In this document: piece by piece, positions 52,529 through 61,525 of the stretch
Position numbering within the stretch: the stretch's first letter is position 1
How the letters are laid out: every line of letters begins with the position of its first letter
NCBI GenBank assembly: GCA_944363525.1
Contig: CALVUF010000002.1
Coordinates: 62,001 to 126,000 of the forward strand
Direction of reading: 5' to 3'
Length of the DNA: 64,000 bases
From: an uncultured Bacilli bacterium
GTDB lineage: Bacteria; Bacillota_I; Bacilli_A; RFN20; CAG-826
Notes under the pieces: generated by a model
What the model saw: only the letters and a program-made list of their open reading frames with translations
Database searches by the model: none
Told to the model about the DNA's origin: nothing
Position numbers and translations under genes: made by a program

Positions 52529-53926
52529 TTACTTGTTTTCCTTCTTGGCCAAGGCCTTAACATGGAAGACATCGGCATAGCCTTCTTTGTTCTCCTGACG
52601 GGCCCGGGCAATGGCCATATCATGGGCCGGAACATCGTGATTGATAGTCGATCCCGCCGCCGTAAAGCCGTTCTCACCCACGTTTACCGGGGAGACGAGG
52701 ATTGTCCCCGACCCGATGAAAGCATGGTCTCCAACGGTCGAGGAGAACTTATTGACGCCATCGTAGTTAGCTATGATCGAGCCGCAGCCGATATTGACTT
52801 CTTTGCCGATGGTCGCGTCGCCTAAATAGGATAGATGCGCGCATTTGCTGCCTTCGCCGAATTCGATGTTCTTGAATTCGTTGAAGTTGCCAACATGGGC
52901 TCCGTCTTTGATAACCGCGTTCTTCCGCGCCCGGAAATAGGGGCCAAGAGTGGTCTTGTTCCCAACTTTAACATCAGTTAAATGGCAGGAATCAATGACG
53001 TTGTCATCGCCGATTTCCGACCGTTCAATGTAAGTATTGGGGCCGATAACATTGCCCGACCCAATCTTCGAATGATCGAGGATATAGGTGTTAGGGCGAA
53101 TGATGGTATCTTGGCCAATCGCCGAATTCGGGGAAATGTAAGTCGTATCAGGATCTTCAATGGAAACACCCGATAACATCAGCGCTTTATTAATCCGATG
53201 CCGGATTATTTTGGCGGCTTTCGAGAGCTGATAACGGTCATTGACGCCCATGGTTTCGTTCACGTCGGCGACCGAGAAAGTCGAGACTTTCTTGCCGGCT
53301 TCGACGAACATGGCGATGACGTCGGTTAGGTAGTATTCGCCCGCCGCGTTATTCGGGGTCAGCTTCTTAAGGTCTTTAAAGAGTTCGGCGTTGTCGAACA
53401 CATAGACCCCAGCGTTAACTTCTTTGATTTCCGCTTCTTTGGGGGTGCAGTCTTTCTGCTCAACAATTCTTTCGACCCGACCGTGCTTTTTGACGATGCG
53501 GCCATAACCTTGCGGGTGTTCCAAAATCGAAGTCAGGATGGTCAAATCGTTGTGGTTGGTCTCGTGGCTCGAAAGCAAGGCCGATAAGGTCTTGTCGGTC
53601 AATAACGGGGTATCCCCGCAGCAAATGATGGTCATGCCCTCTTTCCCCTCAAGGATCGGAGAGGCCATCATAACCGCGTGGCCGGTGCCTTTTTGCTCTT
53701 TTTGCCAGACGACTTCGGAGGAATCCTCAACCACTGATTTAGTCATTTCCCCGCCGAAACCGACGACGGTGACGATCTCATCCATCCCCAAGGGCTTTAA
53801 AGCCTCAAGGACATAACGAACCATCGGACGGCCCAAGATTGGGAAGGAAACCTTGGAGACGTCGCTCCGAAGGCTCTTCATCCGGGTTCCTTTGCCGGCA
53901 GCTAAGATAATCGCGTATTTGTTCAT
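52529..53926 (-). CDS. glmU: Bifunctional GlcNAc-1-phosphate uridyltransferase / glucosamine-1-phosphate acetyltransferase
   Basis: This 465-residue protein has the nucleotidyltransferase opening IILAAGKGTRMKS and a GDTPLL segment in the N-terminal half, and a left-handed beta-helix of hexapeptide repeats with GCGSIIANYDGVNKF in the C-terminal half. It makes UDP-GlcNAc for peptidoglycan in the cytoplasm. Its presence shows that the organism can make a wall precursor, unlike true Mollicutes. It starts 10 bases after ispE. Confidence 0.97.
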   Translation of the reverse strand: MNKYAIILAAGKGTRMKSLRSDVSKVSFPILGRPMVRYVLEALKPLGMDEIVTVVGFGGEMTKSVVEDSSEVVWQKEQKGTGHAVMMASPILEGKEGMTIICCGDTPLLTDKTLSALLSSHETNHNDLTILTSILEHPQGYGRIVKKHGRVERIVEQKDCTPKEAEIKEVNAGVYVFDNAELFKDLKKLTPNNAAGEYYLTDVIAMFVEAGKKVSTFSVADVNETMGVNDRYQLSKAAKIIRHRINKALMLSGVSIEDPDTTYISPNSAIGQDTIIRPNTYILDHSKIGSGNVIGPNTYIERSEIGDDNVIDSCHLTDVKVGNKTTLGPYFRARKNAVIKDGAHVGNFNEFKNIEFGEGSKCAHLSYLGDATIGKEVNIGCGSIIANYDGVNKFSSTVGDHAFIGSGTILVSPVNVGENGFTAAGSTINHDVPAHDMAIARARQENKEGYADVFHVKALAKKENK

Positions 53927-53936
53927 GGATGCTCCT

Positions 53937-54782
53937 TTATAACAGCGTTTTGGTCAGAATCGTCATATAGCCAAGCTTTGAGTATTTTTTCTCGGCTTCT
54001 TTGCACTTCTTTAGATTGGTCGAAAGGGCATAAACCGTCGATCCAGATCCGGACATTTGGCAAATATGAAAGCCGTCGTCCATCAAAGAGGAGTAGACCT
54101 CCCCGACCTCCGGCAGGAGTTTGACGGCCGCCGGCATTAGATCGTTGCCAATCGATTTGGCGAGCAATTCATCGTCGCCGTTCCCTAAGGCTTTAATGAC
54201 CCCATCGGTATCGATTCGTTTGGGTTCAAAGCTATCGCAAGCGGCGAAGACGTCTTTGGTGGAAAGCCCCTTCTCCGGCTTCACCAGCAAGCAATAATAG
54301 GGGTGGATGCATTTGATCGGCTCAATGATTTCGCCGATTCCACTGACCTTGGCGGGCTTTAGATAAAAGAAGAAGGGGATATCAGATCCTAAAGGGCGTC
54401 CGATTTCCGCCAGTTCCTCATTCGTGGCTTTAAGTTTGAGCAAGGAATTGATAGCCATCATGACGCAGGCAGCATTGGATGAGCCGCCGCCCAAGCCGGC
54501 CGCGAAGGGGATTTCCTTATGGATGTGGATCATGAAGTTTTCCTTGAAATGGAAATGATTCCGCATCGCCTCGACGGCTTTTTGACAAAGGTTGGTCTTC
54601 AAGCCCATTAGACGTAAATCGTCGCAGATAATGTAGGTATCCCCTCCCCCCAGTTTATCGACCGAGATGACGTCATGGAGATCAATGGGGAGGTTAACCA
54701 TCTCCAGGTTGTGATACCCGTCCTCTTTCTTGCCGAGGACGCGGAGCGAGACGTTGATCTTCGCGTAGGATTTGATATCCAT
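53937..54782 (-). CDS. ispE: 4-diphosphocytidyl-2-C-methyl-D-erythritol kinase
   Basis: This 281-residue GHMP kinase opens SYAKINVSLRVLGKKEDGYHNLEMV and carries the ATP loop PFAAGLGGGSSNAA near residue 95 and MSGSGSTVYAL near the end. It phosphorylates CDP-ME in the non-mevalonate isoprenoid pathway. It follows rsmA by eight bases, as in Bacillus. Confidence 0.96.
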   Translation of the reverse strand: MDIKSYAKINVSLRVLGKKEDGYHNLEMVNLPIDLHDVISVDKLGGGDTYIICDDLRLMGLKTNLCQKAVEAMRNHFHFKENFMIHIHKEIPFAAGLGGGSSNAACVMMAINSLLKLKATNEELAEIGRPLGSDIPFFFYLKPAKVSGIGEIIEPIKCIHPYYCLLVKPEKGLSTKDVFAACDSFEPKRIDTDGVIKALGNGDDELLAKSIGNDLMPAAVKLLPEVGEVYSSLMDDGFHICQMSGSGSTVYALSTNLKKCKEAEKKYSKLGYMTILTKTLL

Positions 54783-54790
54783 ATGTGCAG

Positions 54791-55600
54791 TTATTCTACA
54801 AGAATTTCCTCTTCAGTGAGCGATAAATATTGTTCTGGCGTCAATTGTTCGGCCCTAGCGGTTAAACTTATGCCGTTTTTAATGAGCGTTTGCTGCAATT
54901 TCGTTTTATCCTTAACCACTGATTCCAGATTGTTCATTAAGGTTTTGCGCCGCTTTTGAAAGCAAATGCTGGCCAATTTGTAGGCTTTTAGAACCGATTG
55001 GCGGTTGGTTTTGGACTTAGCAAGGCTAATTACCGCCGAATCGACGTGAGGGGCAGGGGCAAAACAAGTTCTGGCCACCTTGAACTCCAGTCGAGGAACG
55101 GTCAGCAAGCGGATCAGGATGGCCAACGGGGAATAATCCTTGGTGTTCGGTTTAGCCAATAGGCGGTCGGCTGCTTCCTTCTGAACCATGAAGACGAACT
55201 TCGAGCAGTTCTCGCCCAACAGCAACGCCCTTTCAATGATCCCCGAGGTGATGTAATACGGGAGATTCCCGACGATCTTGGTGTAAGGCCGGTAATCATA
55301 TTTCATCGCGTTGCCTTGCTGGATATGGAGATGTCCGCAAGCGGCGAAATCCTCCTTCAGCTTCGCCAAGAGGCCTTCGTCTATATCGATTAGGTCGGCC
55401 TCGCCTTCCCGCTCGGCCAAGAAATAACTCAAGGAACCGGCGCCGCAGCCAATCTCCAACACCTTGTCAGTTGGTTGGATATCGAGCAGCGAGACGATTC
55501 GAGAGGCGACCTCAGAATCGATTAAGAAGTTCTGGCCAACCTCCTTCTTGGCTAAGAGTTTGTATTCGGCGATCCGGGCGAAATATTTACTTCGATCCAT
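54791..55600 (-). CDS. rsmA: 16S rRNA (adenine1518/1519-N6)-dimethyltransferase
   Basis: This 269-residue protein has the KsgA opening LAKKEVGQNFLID, the SAM motif VLEIGCGAGSLSYFL and the catalytic NLPYYITSGI. It dimethylates two adenines at the 3' end of 16S rRNA. Its start overlaps the end of rnmV by 14 bases; the rnmV-rsmA pair is a Bacillota hallmark. Confidence 0.97.
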   Translation of the reverse strand: MDRSKYFARIAEYKLLAKKEVGQNFLIDSEVASRIVSLLDIQPTDKVLEIGCGAGSLSYFLAEREGEADLIDIDEGLLAKLKEDFAACGHLHIQQGNAMKYDYRPYTKIVGNLPYYITSGIIERALLLGENCSKFVFMVQKEAADRLLAKPNTKDYSPLAILIRLLTVPRLEFKVARTCFAPAPHVDSAVISLAKSKTNRQSVLKAYKLASICFQKRRKTLMNNLESVVKDKTKLQQTLIKNGISLTARAEQLTPEQYLSLTEEEILVE

Positions 55601-56129
55601 TAAGAACCTCCTCGATTTGTTGTTTTGTATAACCGCAGGCTTTTAGTCGCCTGAGCAAGGTTTTGCCGTTGCCATAGCCAAGGTGGAGCTTGGCTTCCAA
55701 TGCTTCCCGTTTGGCGGCGGAATCCGGCCCCACGAGCCCTAATTCGAGTAAATCGGCATACATTAAGTCGCTTTCGTTGGTCGCGGAGGCCGGAACCAGG
55801 TTTTCCAAGGCTTGAAGGATGGTGGCTTTGTCCGATTCCGCCACTCCAACCTTATGATGCTTAATCGCCTTTTCCTTCGGAATAAAAGCGTGTTTGGCGC
55901 TCGGGACGGCATTGGCGACCAGGTCGCGGATCCTTTTGCCGGGATAATCGGGGTCGGTCAGGATAACGATCGGGCGGGTTTTGGCCGCCTCTTGGAGGTA
56001 ATCTAATGTTTCACGTGAAACAGCAGATCCATTCACCGTGACGATCTCGCAATCGAGAAAAGACGCGATTAACGCCTTGTCTGTGGCGCCTTCGACGACT
56101 AGGACGGCCGGAAACGGAGTCTTCTTCAT
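55587..56129 (-). CDS. rnmV: Ribonuclease M5
   Basis: This 180-residue protein has a Toprim domain with the catalytic Glu in VLVVEGATDKALI and the acidic pair in VILTDPDYPGKRIRDL, plus the family segment KAIKHHKVGVAESDKATI. It trims the 5S rRNA precursor. A perfect parS site lies inside the coding sequence (56007-56022) and a near-perfect one spans its start. Confidence 0.96.
   Translation of the reverse strand: MKKTPFPAVLVVEGATDKALIASFLDCEIVTVNGSAVSRETLDYLQEAAKTRPIVILTDPDYPGKRIRDLVANAVPSAKHAFIPKEKAIKHHKVGVAESDKATILQALENLVPASATNESDLMYADLLELGLVGPDSAAKREALEAKLHLGYGNGKTLLRRLKACGYTKQQIEEVLNGSK
56007..56022. promoter_or_regulatory. parS centromere site (perfect)
   Basis: TGTTTCACGTGAAACA matches the ParB/Spo0J consensus at all positions. 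It lies in rnmV, about 5.5 kb from dnaA, the usual origin-proximal place. ParB binds here, spreads and loads condensin for origin segregation. Confidence 0.93.
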
Positions 56130-56902
56130 AGTTTCACGTGGAACAATCTTTCGAAATTGTTCTTAATCGCTTTAGCGATGTTTTCTTCGCTTTCCTGACG
56201 GATTTTTGCCATCTCACTTACAATCAAAGGAATATACGATGGGTAATTCGTCTCCCCGCGATGGGGCACCGGTGGCAAGTAAGGGCAATCGGTTTCCGAT
56301 AGCAGCCGATCCAATGGGCAGGCTAAGCAGCTGCGTTTCGGCTCTTTGGCGTTCTTATAAGTCAAAGGGCCGTCGAAGCCAAAGTAGTAACCGAGTTTCG
56401 CGAACTCTTTCAGCATCTCCGCTGAGCCGGAATAACAATGGAGGACGCCTTTCTGAGGCACGTCGTTTTCTTTTAGGATGTCATAGATGTCTTGGGTCGC
56501 CTCTCGGGCATGGACGCTGACCGGAAGGCCTAATTCGGCGGCTAATTTCAACTGCCGAACGAACCATTTCTTTTGCTTTGCCTTGGTCTCGTCGTCAGAA
56601 TTCCAATAATAATCGAGACCAATTTCCCCGATGGCGATAACTTTTGGGTTTTTCGCCAGCATTTTGATTTGCTCCAACGCCGAATCGTCGATGGTATCGA
56701 GGTTTTCCGGCTGAAAGCCGACCGCGGCATAAACCCCATCGTGCTTTGAGGCAATCTCTGCCGCTTGGCGAGACGACTCCAAGTCCCAGCCGATAACCAA
56801 AAGAGCCTTAACGTCGGCATTCGCAGCCTCTTCGATTATTTTCTCAGCCTCGTCGCAGAGGCGCCGATCGTTTAAATGGCAATGTGAATCGAGATAAAAC
56901 AT
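56126..56902 (-). CDS. tatD: TatD-family metal-dependent hydrolase
   Basis: This 258-residue TIM-barrel protein opens with LDSHCHLND, carries IGEIGLDYYW, VSVHAREATQDIYD and LHCYSGSAEM, and LLSETDCPYLPP near the end, the full set of TatD metal ligands. Family members act as 3'-5' DNases or D-aminoacyl-tRNA deacylases. It lies between mnmE and rnmV and overlaps rnmV by four bases. Confidence 0.95.
   Translation of the reverse strand: MFYLDSHCHLNDRRLCDEAEKIIEEAANADVKALLVIGWDLESSRQAAEIASKHDGVYAAVGFQPENLDTIDDSALEQIKMLAKNPKVIAIGEIGLDYYWNSDDETKAKQKKWFVRQLKLAAELGLPVSVHAREATQDIYDILKENDVPQKGVLHCYSGSAEMLKEFAKLGYYFGFDGPLTYKNAKEPKRSCLACPLDRLLSETDCPYLPPVPHRGETNYPSYIPLIVSEMAKIRQESEENIAKAIKNNFERLFHVKL
56130..56145. 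promoter_or_regulatory. Second parS site (one mismatch)
   Basis: On the minus strand TGTTCCACGTGAAACT fits TGTTNCACGTGAAACA except for the last base. It lies 123 bases from the first site at the tatD-rnmV junction. Confidence 0.85.
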
Positions 56903-56904
56903 GT

Positions 56905-58230
56905 TTATTTACCTACGCAGAATCTTGAGAAGATCTCATCGGTCAGATCCAGCGTTGGATCAAGGCCGAGCAATTCCCGAGATAAGTTATAAGCCTCCAA
57001 CAGGGAAGAGGAGACCAAATCGATCCCAACTTCCTTCTCAGCATCGGACTTAGCCTGTCCCAAGGAGGCATAGATCTTCCTCAATAAGCCTAACTGGCGG
57101 TCGTTGGATAAAGACGGGGTCAGGAAGGAGGCTTCGCTTAAATGCAGGTGGTCAAGGATGGCGTTTTTCAGCGGCTCGACCTCCTTTTCCTTGGCGGAGA
57201 TATAAATCTTCCCGTCTTCTTTAACGTTCGACAAATCGGATTTGTTATAAACGACGATGGTTTTGGTTGGGTCGCAGCTTTTCAATAGTTCCTGATCCTT
57301 CGCCGACGGGGCAGAGGACGCATCTAACACCACGACGATGATATCAGCCGTCTCCTTGGCCTGAAGCGATTTATCGATGCCAATCCGTTCCACTAGGTCA
57401 CTTGATTCCCGGATACCGGCCGTATCCAGCAATTTAACCGGGATTCCTTTGATCGAAAGCTCGCCCTCGACAATATCCCGGGTCGTGCCGGGAATCGCCG
57501 TCACGATGGCTTTATCTTCGCCTAACAGGGCATTGAGGATTGAGGACTTGCCAACGTTGGGCTCCCCAAGGATGGCGATCTTGACCCCTTCTTTGACGAT
57601 TCGCCCTTCTTCGCCTTGTTTGATCAAGGAGGAGAGTTCATCCATGATGGTGGCGCATTCGCCCATCACCTCGGCAAAGGAGGCTTGCTCGATGTCTTCG
57701 TACTCCGGGAAGTCGATGTTGGTTTCCAGCAAGGCCAATAACGAGGCAATCCGATCCTTGACCGGAACGAACATCGAGGAAGCTTGACCGCTTAAGGACT
57801 TAAGAGAAAGGTCTTTGGCGGCTTCAGTCGAGGCGTTGATGAGATCATTGACCGCTTCGGCTTCGATAAGGTCCATCTTCCCATTAAGGAACGCCCGCAT
57901 GGTGAATTCGCCGGGCTTGGCGTAACGGGCTCCTTTGGCCAGATAGGCGTTGATAATCTGATTGGCGATCAGCATCGACCCATGGCAGGAGACCTCGATC
58001 ACCGGTTCCCCAGTCATGGATTTTTCCGCCGGATAACAAAGCAAAACCACGTCATCGATTACCTTGCCATCACTTGAAATAGTCCCGTGTTTTAACGTTG
58101 GCTTATCGATGTTTTGCAAAGATTTCGAAAATAATTGCGAAGAAATCGCAAAAGCATCATCGCCGGATACCCGAATCAGCGCCAACGCGCTTTTCAAGGG
58201 TGCGGTCGCTAGGGCAACAATCGTCTCCAT
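56905..58230 (-). CDS. mnmE: tRNA modification GTPase MnmE
   Basis: From the ATG at 58230 the protein has 441 residues. The N-terminal folate domain opens [11 protein letters not shown] and ALALIRVSG. The G domain carries [24 protein letters not shown] and NKSD, and the protein ends FCVGK, matching the catalytic C-x-G-K tail. With MnmG it modifies wobble U34 of tRNAs. The start lacks a Shine-Dalgarno and lies only 11 bases after the stem of a terminator-like hairpin. mnmG is not in the window. Confidence 0.96.
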   Translation of the reverse strand: METIVALATAPLKSALALIRVSGDDAFAISSQLFSKSLQNIDKPTLKHGTISSDGKVIDDVVLLCYPAEKSMTGEPVIEVSCHGSMLIANQIINAYLAKGARYAKPGEFTMRAFLNGKMDLIEAEAVNDLINASTEAAKDLSLKSLSGQASSMFVPVKDRIASLLALLETNIDFPEYEDIEQASFAEVMGECATIMDELSSLIKQGEEGRIVKEGVKIAILGEPNVGKSSILNALLGEDKAIVTAIPGTTRDIVEGELSIKGIPVKLLDTAGIRESSDLVERIGIDKSLQAKETADIIVVVLDASSAPSAKDQELLKSCDPTKTIVVYNKSDLSNVKEDGKIYISAKEKEVEPLKNAILDHLHLSEASFLTPSLSNDRQLGLLRKIYASLGQAKSDAEKEVGIDLVSSSLLEAYNLSRELLGLDPTLDLTDEIFSRFCVGK

Positions 58231-58241
58231 AGATAGCAAAA

Positions 58242-58260
58242 GGCCGTCATGACGACGGCC
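58242..58260 (-). terminator. Terminator-like hairpin between khpB and mnmE
   Basis: GGCCGTC and GACGGCC form a perfect 7-bp stem with a five-base loop, followed on the minus strand by TTTTGC. It ends the rpmH-khpB run or attenuates mnmE, whose ATG follows directly. Confidence 0.7.
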
Positions 58261-58266
58261 CGGGTT

Positions 58267-58884
58267 TTATTTTTCCTCTCCTTCCTCAGGGACGTATTCG
58301 ACGTGGACGGCGCGATTGGGACCTTCCCCGAACGATTCGGTTTTGACGCCGAGATAATTGGAGAGGGTGTTATGGACGATCCTCCGTTCATCGGGGGTCA
58401 TCGGGTCGAGGGAGACATCAACATGGCTCCGGACGACGTCATGGGCCACCCGGCGGGCGATCCGCGCGATGCGGGCATAACGGTCTTCCTTGTAGCCGCC
58501 GACGTCGAGGACGACTCTATAACGATGACGGAACTTGGTGGAGAGGGCGACTTTGGCGACCTCGTTGAGGGCTTGGAGGGTCTTCCCGTTCTTGCCGATG
58601 ATGATCGGGTTGCGGGGCGAGTCGATGGTGACCTTGATGACGTCCTCCTCGATATTCGATTCGGTGGTGGCTTCGACGCCTAACGCCTTCAAGGCATTGC
58701 GGAGGTATTCTTCGATGTAAGCGGACGCATCTTCGATTTCGTAAACCTCGATGGTGGCGCTTTTCTTGAACAAGCCTTTCTTTTCTTCCTTGACCCCATA
58801 GACCAAGGCGGTCTCTTTGACGCCGAGGGCCTGACAGGCTTCGGCAACGGCTTCTTCAACGGTTTTCGCGGTGAATTCCTTCAT
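58267..58884 (-). CDS. khpB: RNA-binding protein KhpB (Jag/EloR)
   Basis: This 205-residue protein has the Jag-N domain (MKEFTAKTVEEAVAEACQALG), a KH-type segment with IIIGKNGKTLQALNEV and a C-terminal R3H domain (RRIVHNTLSNY). With KhpA it binds RNA and influences cell elongation and division. It directly follows yidC, the standard order. Confidence 0.96.
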   Translation of the reverse strand: MKEFTAKTVEEAVAEACQALGVKETALVYGVKEEKKGLFKKSATIEVYEIEDASAYIEEYLRNALKALGVEATTESNIEEDVIKVTIDSPRNPIIIGKNGKTLQALNEVAKVALSTKFRHRYRVVLDVGGYKEDRYARIARIARRVAHDVVRSHVDVSLDPMTPDERRIVHNTLSNYLGVKTESFGEGPNRAVHVEYVPEEGEEK

Positions 58885-60599
58885 TATTTAGTCCTCTTTT
58901 TCCTGGCTTTCGCCATAACTAGCTGAGTGATGCCGGTCTGAGCGATGGAGATGAGGCCACCGATCAACCAGTAAACGGCCATGGCCGACGGCAGGAAGAA
59001 GCCCATCAGGATGGTGAAGCCCATGATGAAGATGGAAACCCATTTCATCTGCTTTTGCTGGGAGGTCGCCGCTGGGTTCTTGGCAAGCTTCGGCTGTTTC
59101 TTCAGTTGGATCTTTTGGATGATGCGCGGCAAGAGCATCGACATGATCTGAATGGCGGCCATGAGGATGAAGAGAATCAAAGCCGTCCACCAACCAGTCG
59201 TATTGTAATACCAATGCGGTGCCGATACATCGAACAATATCGAGGAGATGGTATCCGAGAGGTTAAGGTTCAAGACCGCACCCGAAGAGAGGGCGGCCGA
59301 CCCTTGTAAGCCCGACCAGACGCAGATGAAGACCGGGAACTGAATAATCAGGACCAGAATCTGGCGGAAGGGGTGGATCTTATGCCGTTTATACAGGGCC
59401 ATTTGCTCCTGGGCCATCCGGGCTTTTTCGGCCTGATTGGTGTTGGAATTCGGGTATTTAGCCTGCAATTTGGCCAATTCCGGTTGCAAAGCCTGCATCT
59501 TTTGGGTGTCCATGGTGGTCGGGAAAGTGACAAGGAGCAAGAGGCCACGGACGATGAGGGTGACGAGGATCAAAGCCCCGATCTGCCCAACGCCGCTTAA
59601 TAACGGGTCGAAGGAATAGGCGAAGGTATCGACTAACCAGGAAACCGGATAGACGAGCAAGCCTTCAAGGAAGCCCAAACCCCAAGCATAGCCCCAAGAC
59701 TTCTTGGAGATATCGACCTCCCAGTCCTTGTGAGCCCCATAATGGCCGAATAAGCCATCCTGGGTCGCGATGCAGGACCGATTGGCGTTCACTTGGTTAA
59801 GAACGGCGTTCTGATAAGCGGTGAGGAAGTCCTGAGTCGGGCAATTGTCCATCCCAAGCCCCGGTTCATTGGAACCGTAGAGGATATTGGCCCATTGATT
59901 GTAATAGCCCATGAATTCGCCGTGTTCGCCGGTGAATTTCACATAGCCGTAATTCCGAAGGATGCTTTCGGGGTTAGGATCGGAAAGTTTGCCTTCGGCA
60001 TCGTATTCATCGGGTTCGACATAAGGATTGATGTTCTCGACGGTCAAAGAGGCGATGTATTCGGTTGAAGCCTTATTCCGGCCTTCGGCGGTCGGGGAAT
60101 AAGCGACGGCGCTTCCTGAATTCTTTTCGGTCTGTTCCGCTAGGTAAGTCGCGGCATTAAGGACGAAATCATCGATTGAAGCCCAGTATTCGACGCTCGG
60201 GATGGCATAGCCGGAGCTGAAAGCTGAATCGATGACGTTCGGCTGCAAGAGCCCTTTGGCCTTTGAAGCGGTGAAGGTGATTTGCCCTTTAGCTCCAAGC
60301 TCATAGGGGACGTATTTGTAGATGTTGTCGTTCAGGGCATTGCCTTCGTCATCGACGAAAGCGGGGCCAGCAATGCCCCTTTCCTTTTCCTCGGCGATTA
60401 ACTTCGAAAGGTTCTCGTCAGCCTCGAGGGCTTGAAAGTTTTCCTTATCGACGTAGATGGTAACGCCCTGCTCATAGGGGTAAGCCATATGGGCCTGGTC
60501 TTCGGCGTTGCAGAAGTTAGCGGTGCAGCTTGAAAGCAACGCCCCGCCGAGGAGGAGGGCGCCGAATCCAAGCAGTTTGGTCTTTTTATTGTGTTTCAA
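58884..60599 (-). CDS. yidC: Membrane protein insertase YidC with large N-terminal domain
   Basis: This 571-residue protein has a lipobox (LLSSC, Cys25), then an unusually long external region (about 26-310) before the five-helix insertase core. The core includes the conserved Arg in LIVRGLLLLVTFPTT, a cytosolic coiled hairpin (KMQALQPELAKLQAKYP) and SAMAVYWLIGGLISIAQ. Gram-positive YidC proteins are typically near 260-300 residues, so the extension is notable. It inserts membrane proteins with or without Sec. It overlaps rnpA by four bases. Confidence 0.95.
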   Translation of the reverse strand: MKHNKKTKLLGFGALLLGGALLSSCTANFCNAEDQAHMAYPYEQGVTIYVDKENFQALEADENLSKLIAEEKERGIAGPAFVDDEGNALNDNIYKYVPYELGAKGQITFTASKAKGLLQPNVIDSAFSSGYAIPSVEYWASIDDFVLNAATYLAEQTEKNSGSAVAYSPTAEGRNKASTEYIASLTVENINPYVEPDEYDAEGKLSDPNPESILRNYGYVKFTGEHGEFMGYYNQWANILYGSNEPGLGMDNCPTQDFLTAYQNAVLNQVNANRSCIATQDGLFGHYGAHKDWEVDISKKSWGYAWGLGFLEGLLVYPVSWLVDTFAYSFDPLLSGVGQIGALILVTLIVRGLLLLVTFPTTMDTQKMQALQPELAKLQAKYPNSNTNQAEKARMAQEQMALYKRHKIHPFRQILVLIIQFPVFICVWSGLQGSAALSSGAVLNLNLSDTISSILFDVSAPHWYYNTTGWWTALILFILMAAIQIMSMLLPRIIQKIQLKKQPKLAKNPAATSQQKQMKWVSIFIMGFTILMGFFLPSAMAVYWLIGGLISIAQTGITQLVMAKARKKRTK

Positions 60600-60937
60600 T
60601 TGAGCTTTTCCCTTATCTGGTCCAAGGAAGCGTTCAACTCTTCCTCGTTTGCCTCATACGCCTCGATTGAGTAGCAGGGGCGAATGACGATGATTAGATC
60701 GATCGGGAGCGAGTAATCGTTCCGCTTGGCCAGCATCGCGCGGACTTGCCTTTTCTCCTTAACGCGGGTAACGGCACCGCCGTTGGACTTGCCGACGGCG
60801 ATGCCGATTCGGGTGAATTTTTGATCGGGAGAAGCGGGCAAATAGCTAAGGCTGAAGTTCTTCGTCTTGATCTTGGTTCCGTTGCGGATGATCCGGTCGA
60901 AGTCTTGGTGGGCCTTGACGCGATTAAGCCTTTTCAT
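60596..60937 (-). CDS. rnpA: Ribonuclease P protein component
   Basis: This 113-residue protein has the N-terminal RVKAHQDFDRIIRNG and the conserved basic block IGIAVGKSNGGAVTRVKEKRQVRAM, a variant of the RNR motif. It assists RNase P RNA in cutting tRNA precursors. It follows rpmH by six bases. Confidence 0.95.
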   Translation of the reverse strand: MKRLNRVKAHQDFDRIIRNGTKIKTKNFSLSYLPASPDQKFTRIGIAVGKSNGGAVTRVKEKRQVRAMLAKRNDYSLPIDLIIVIRPCYSIEAYEANEEELNASLDQIREKLN

Positions 60938-60942
60938 TCCGA

Positions 60943-61077
60943 TTAGTCAGCGATTTTGGCGCGGCCTTTGGCGCGGCGACGAGCCAAAACGGCGCGGCCA
61001 GTCGGGGTCGCCATCCGGGCGCGGAAGCCAGCTTTATTGGCGTGTTTCTTTTTCGAAGGCTGATAGGTTTTCTTCAT
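60943..61077 (-). CDS. rpmH: 50S ribosomal protein bL34
   Basis: This 44-residue protein reads [20 protein letters not shown] followed by [19 protein letters not shown], diagnostic of bL34. AAGGAG lies seven bases upstream. It is the first gene of the leftward unit from oriC (rpmH-rnpA-yidC-khpB). Confidence 0.97.
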   Translation of the reverse strand: MKKTYQPSKKKHANKAGFRARMATPTGRAVLARRRAKGRAKIAD

Positions 61078-61109
61078 AAACGGTCTCCTTTTAACGTAAT
61101 GCAACGGCC

Positions 61110-61138
61110 ATTATACGGATTAGCCCACCGACGGGCAA
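61110..61138 (-). promoter_or_regulatory. Promoter of the rpmH operon
   Basis: TTGCCC (61138-61133), 17 bases, TATAAT (61115-61110), 32 bases before rpmH. Confidence 0.75.
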
Positions 61139-61525
61139 CAATAAATCGCGCACGTATGCGAACCGGCAAATTCAGACCAAAAAGTTATCAACAATTTGAG
61201 TGTGGATAACTCTTGTTTTAAAAGTTTTTCACCGCCGACGTGAATAAAATCGGTGGAAAATTGTGAATAAAAACTATTTGTTTTGACAGAATCGAATCTT
61301 TTTATAAAGAAAACTTTGTGAATAACTGGTTAAAAACACTGGTTTTCCACCGGATTTTTAGGGTAAAAGTTATCCACCGCCAAGGTATTTTGTGGAAAAG
61401 TGGAAAACTTCAAAAACATCGATAAACAGCCAACTTTAAAACAGTCATTGGTGAATAGTTTTATTTTTACCTCCCTTCCCTTGATTCGCGGGCGCGATAC
61501 GGGTAAATTCTTACCGGACAAAACC
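61139..61525. other. oriC: oriC, left part, with DnaA boxes
   Basis: AT-rich region between rpmH and dnaA. DnaA boxes: TTATCAACA (61185-61193), TGTGGATAA (61201-61209, perfect on minus), TGTGAATAA (61262-61270 and 61317-61325), TTATCCACC (61370-61378). TTGACA at 61283-61288 may belong to the dnaA promoter, though TATAAA follows after only 14 bases. Confidence 0.88.
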
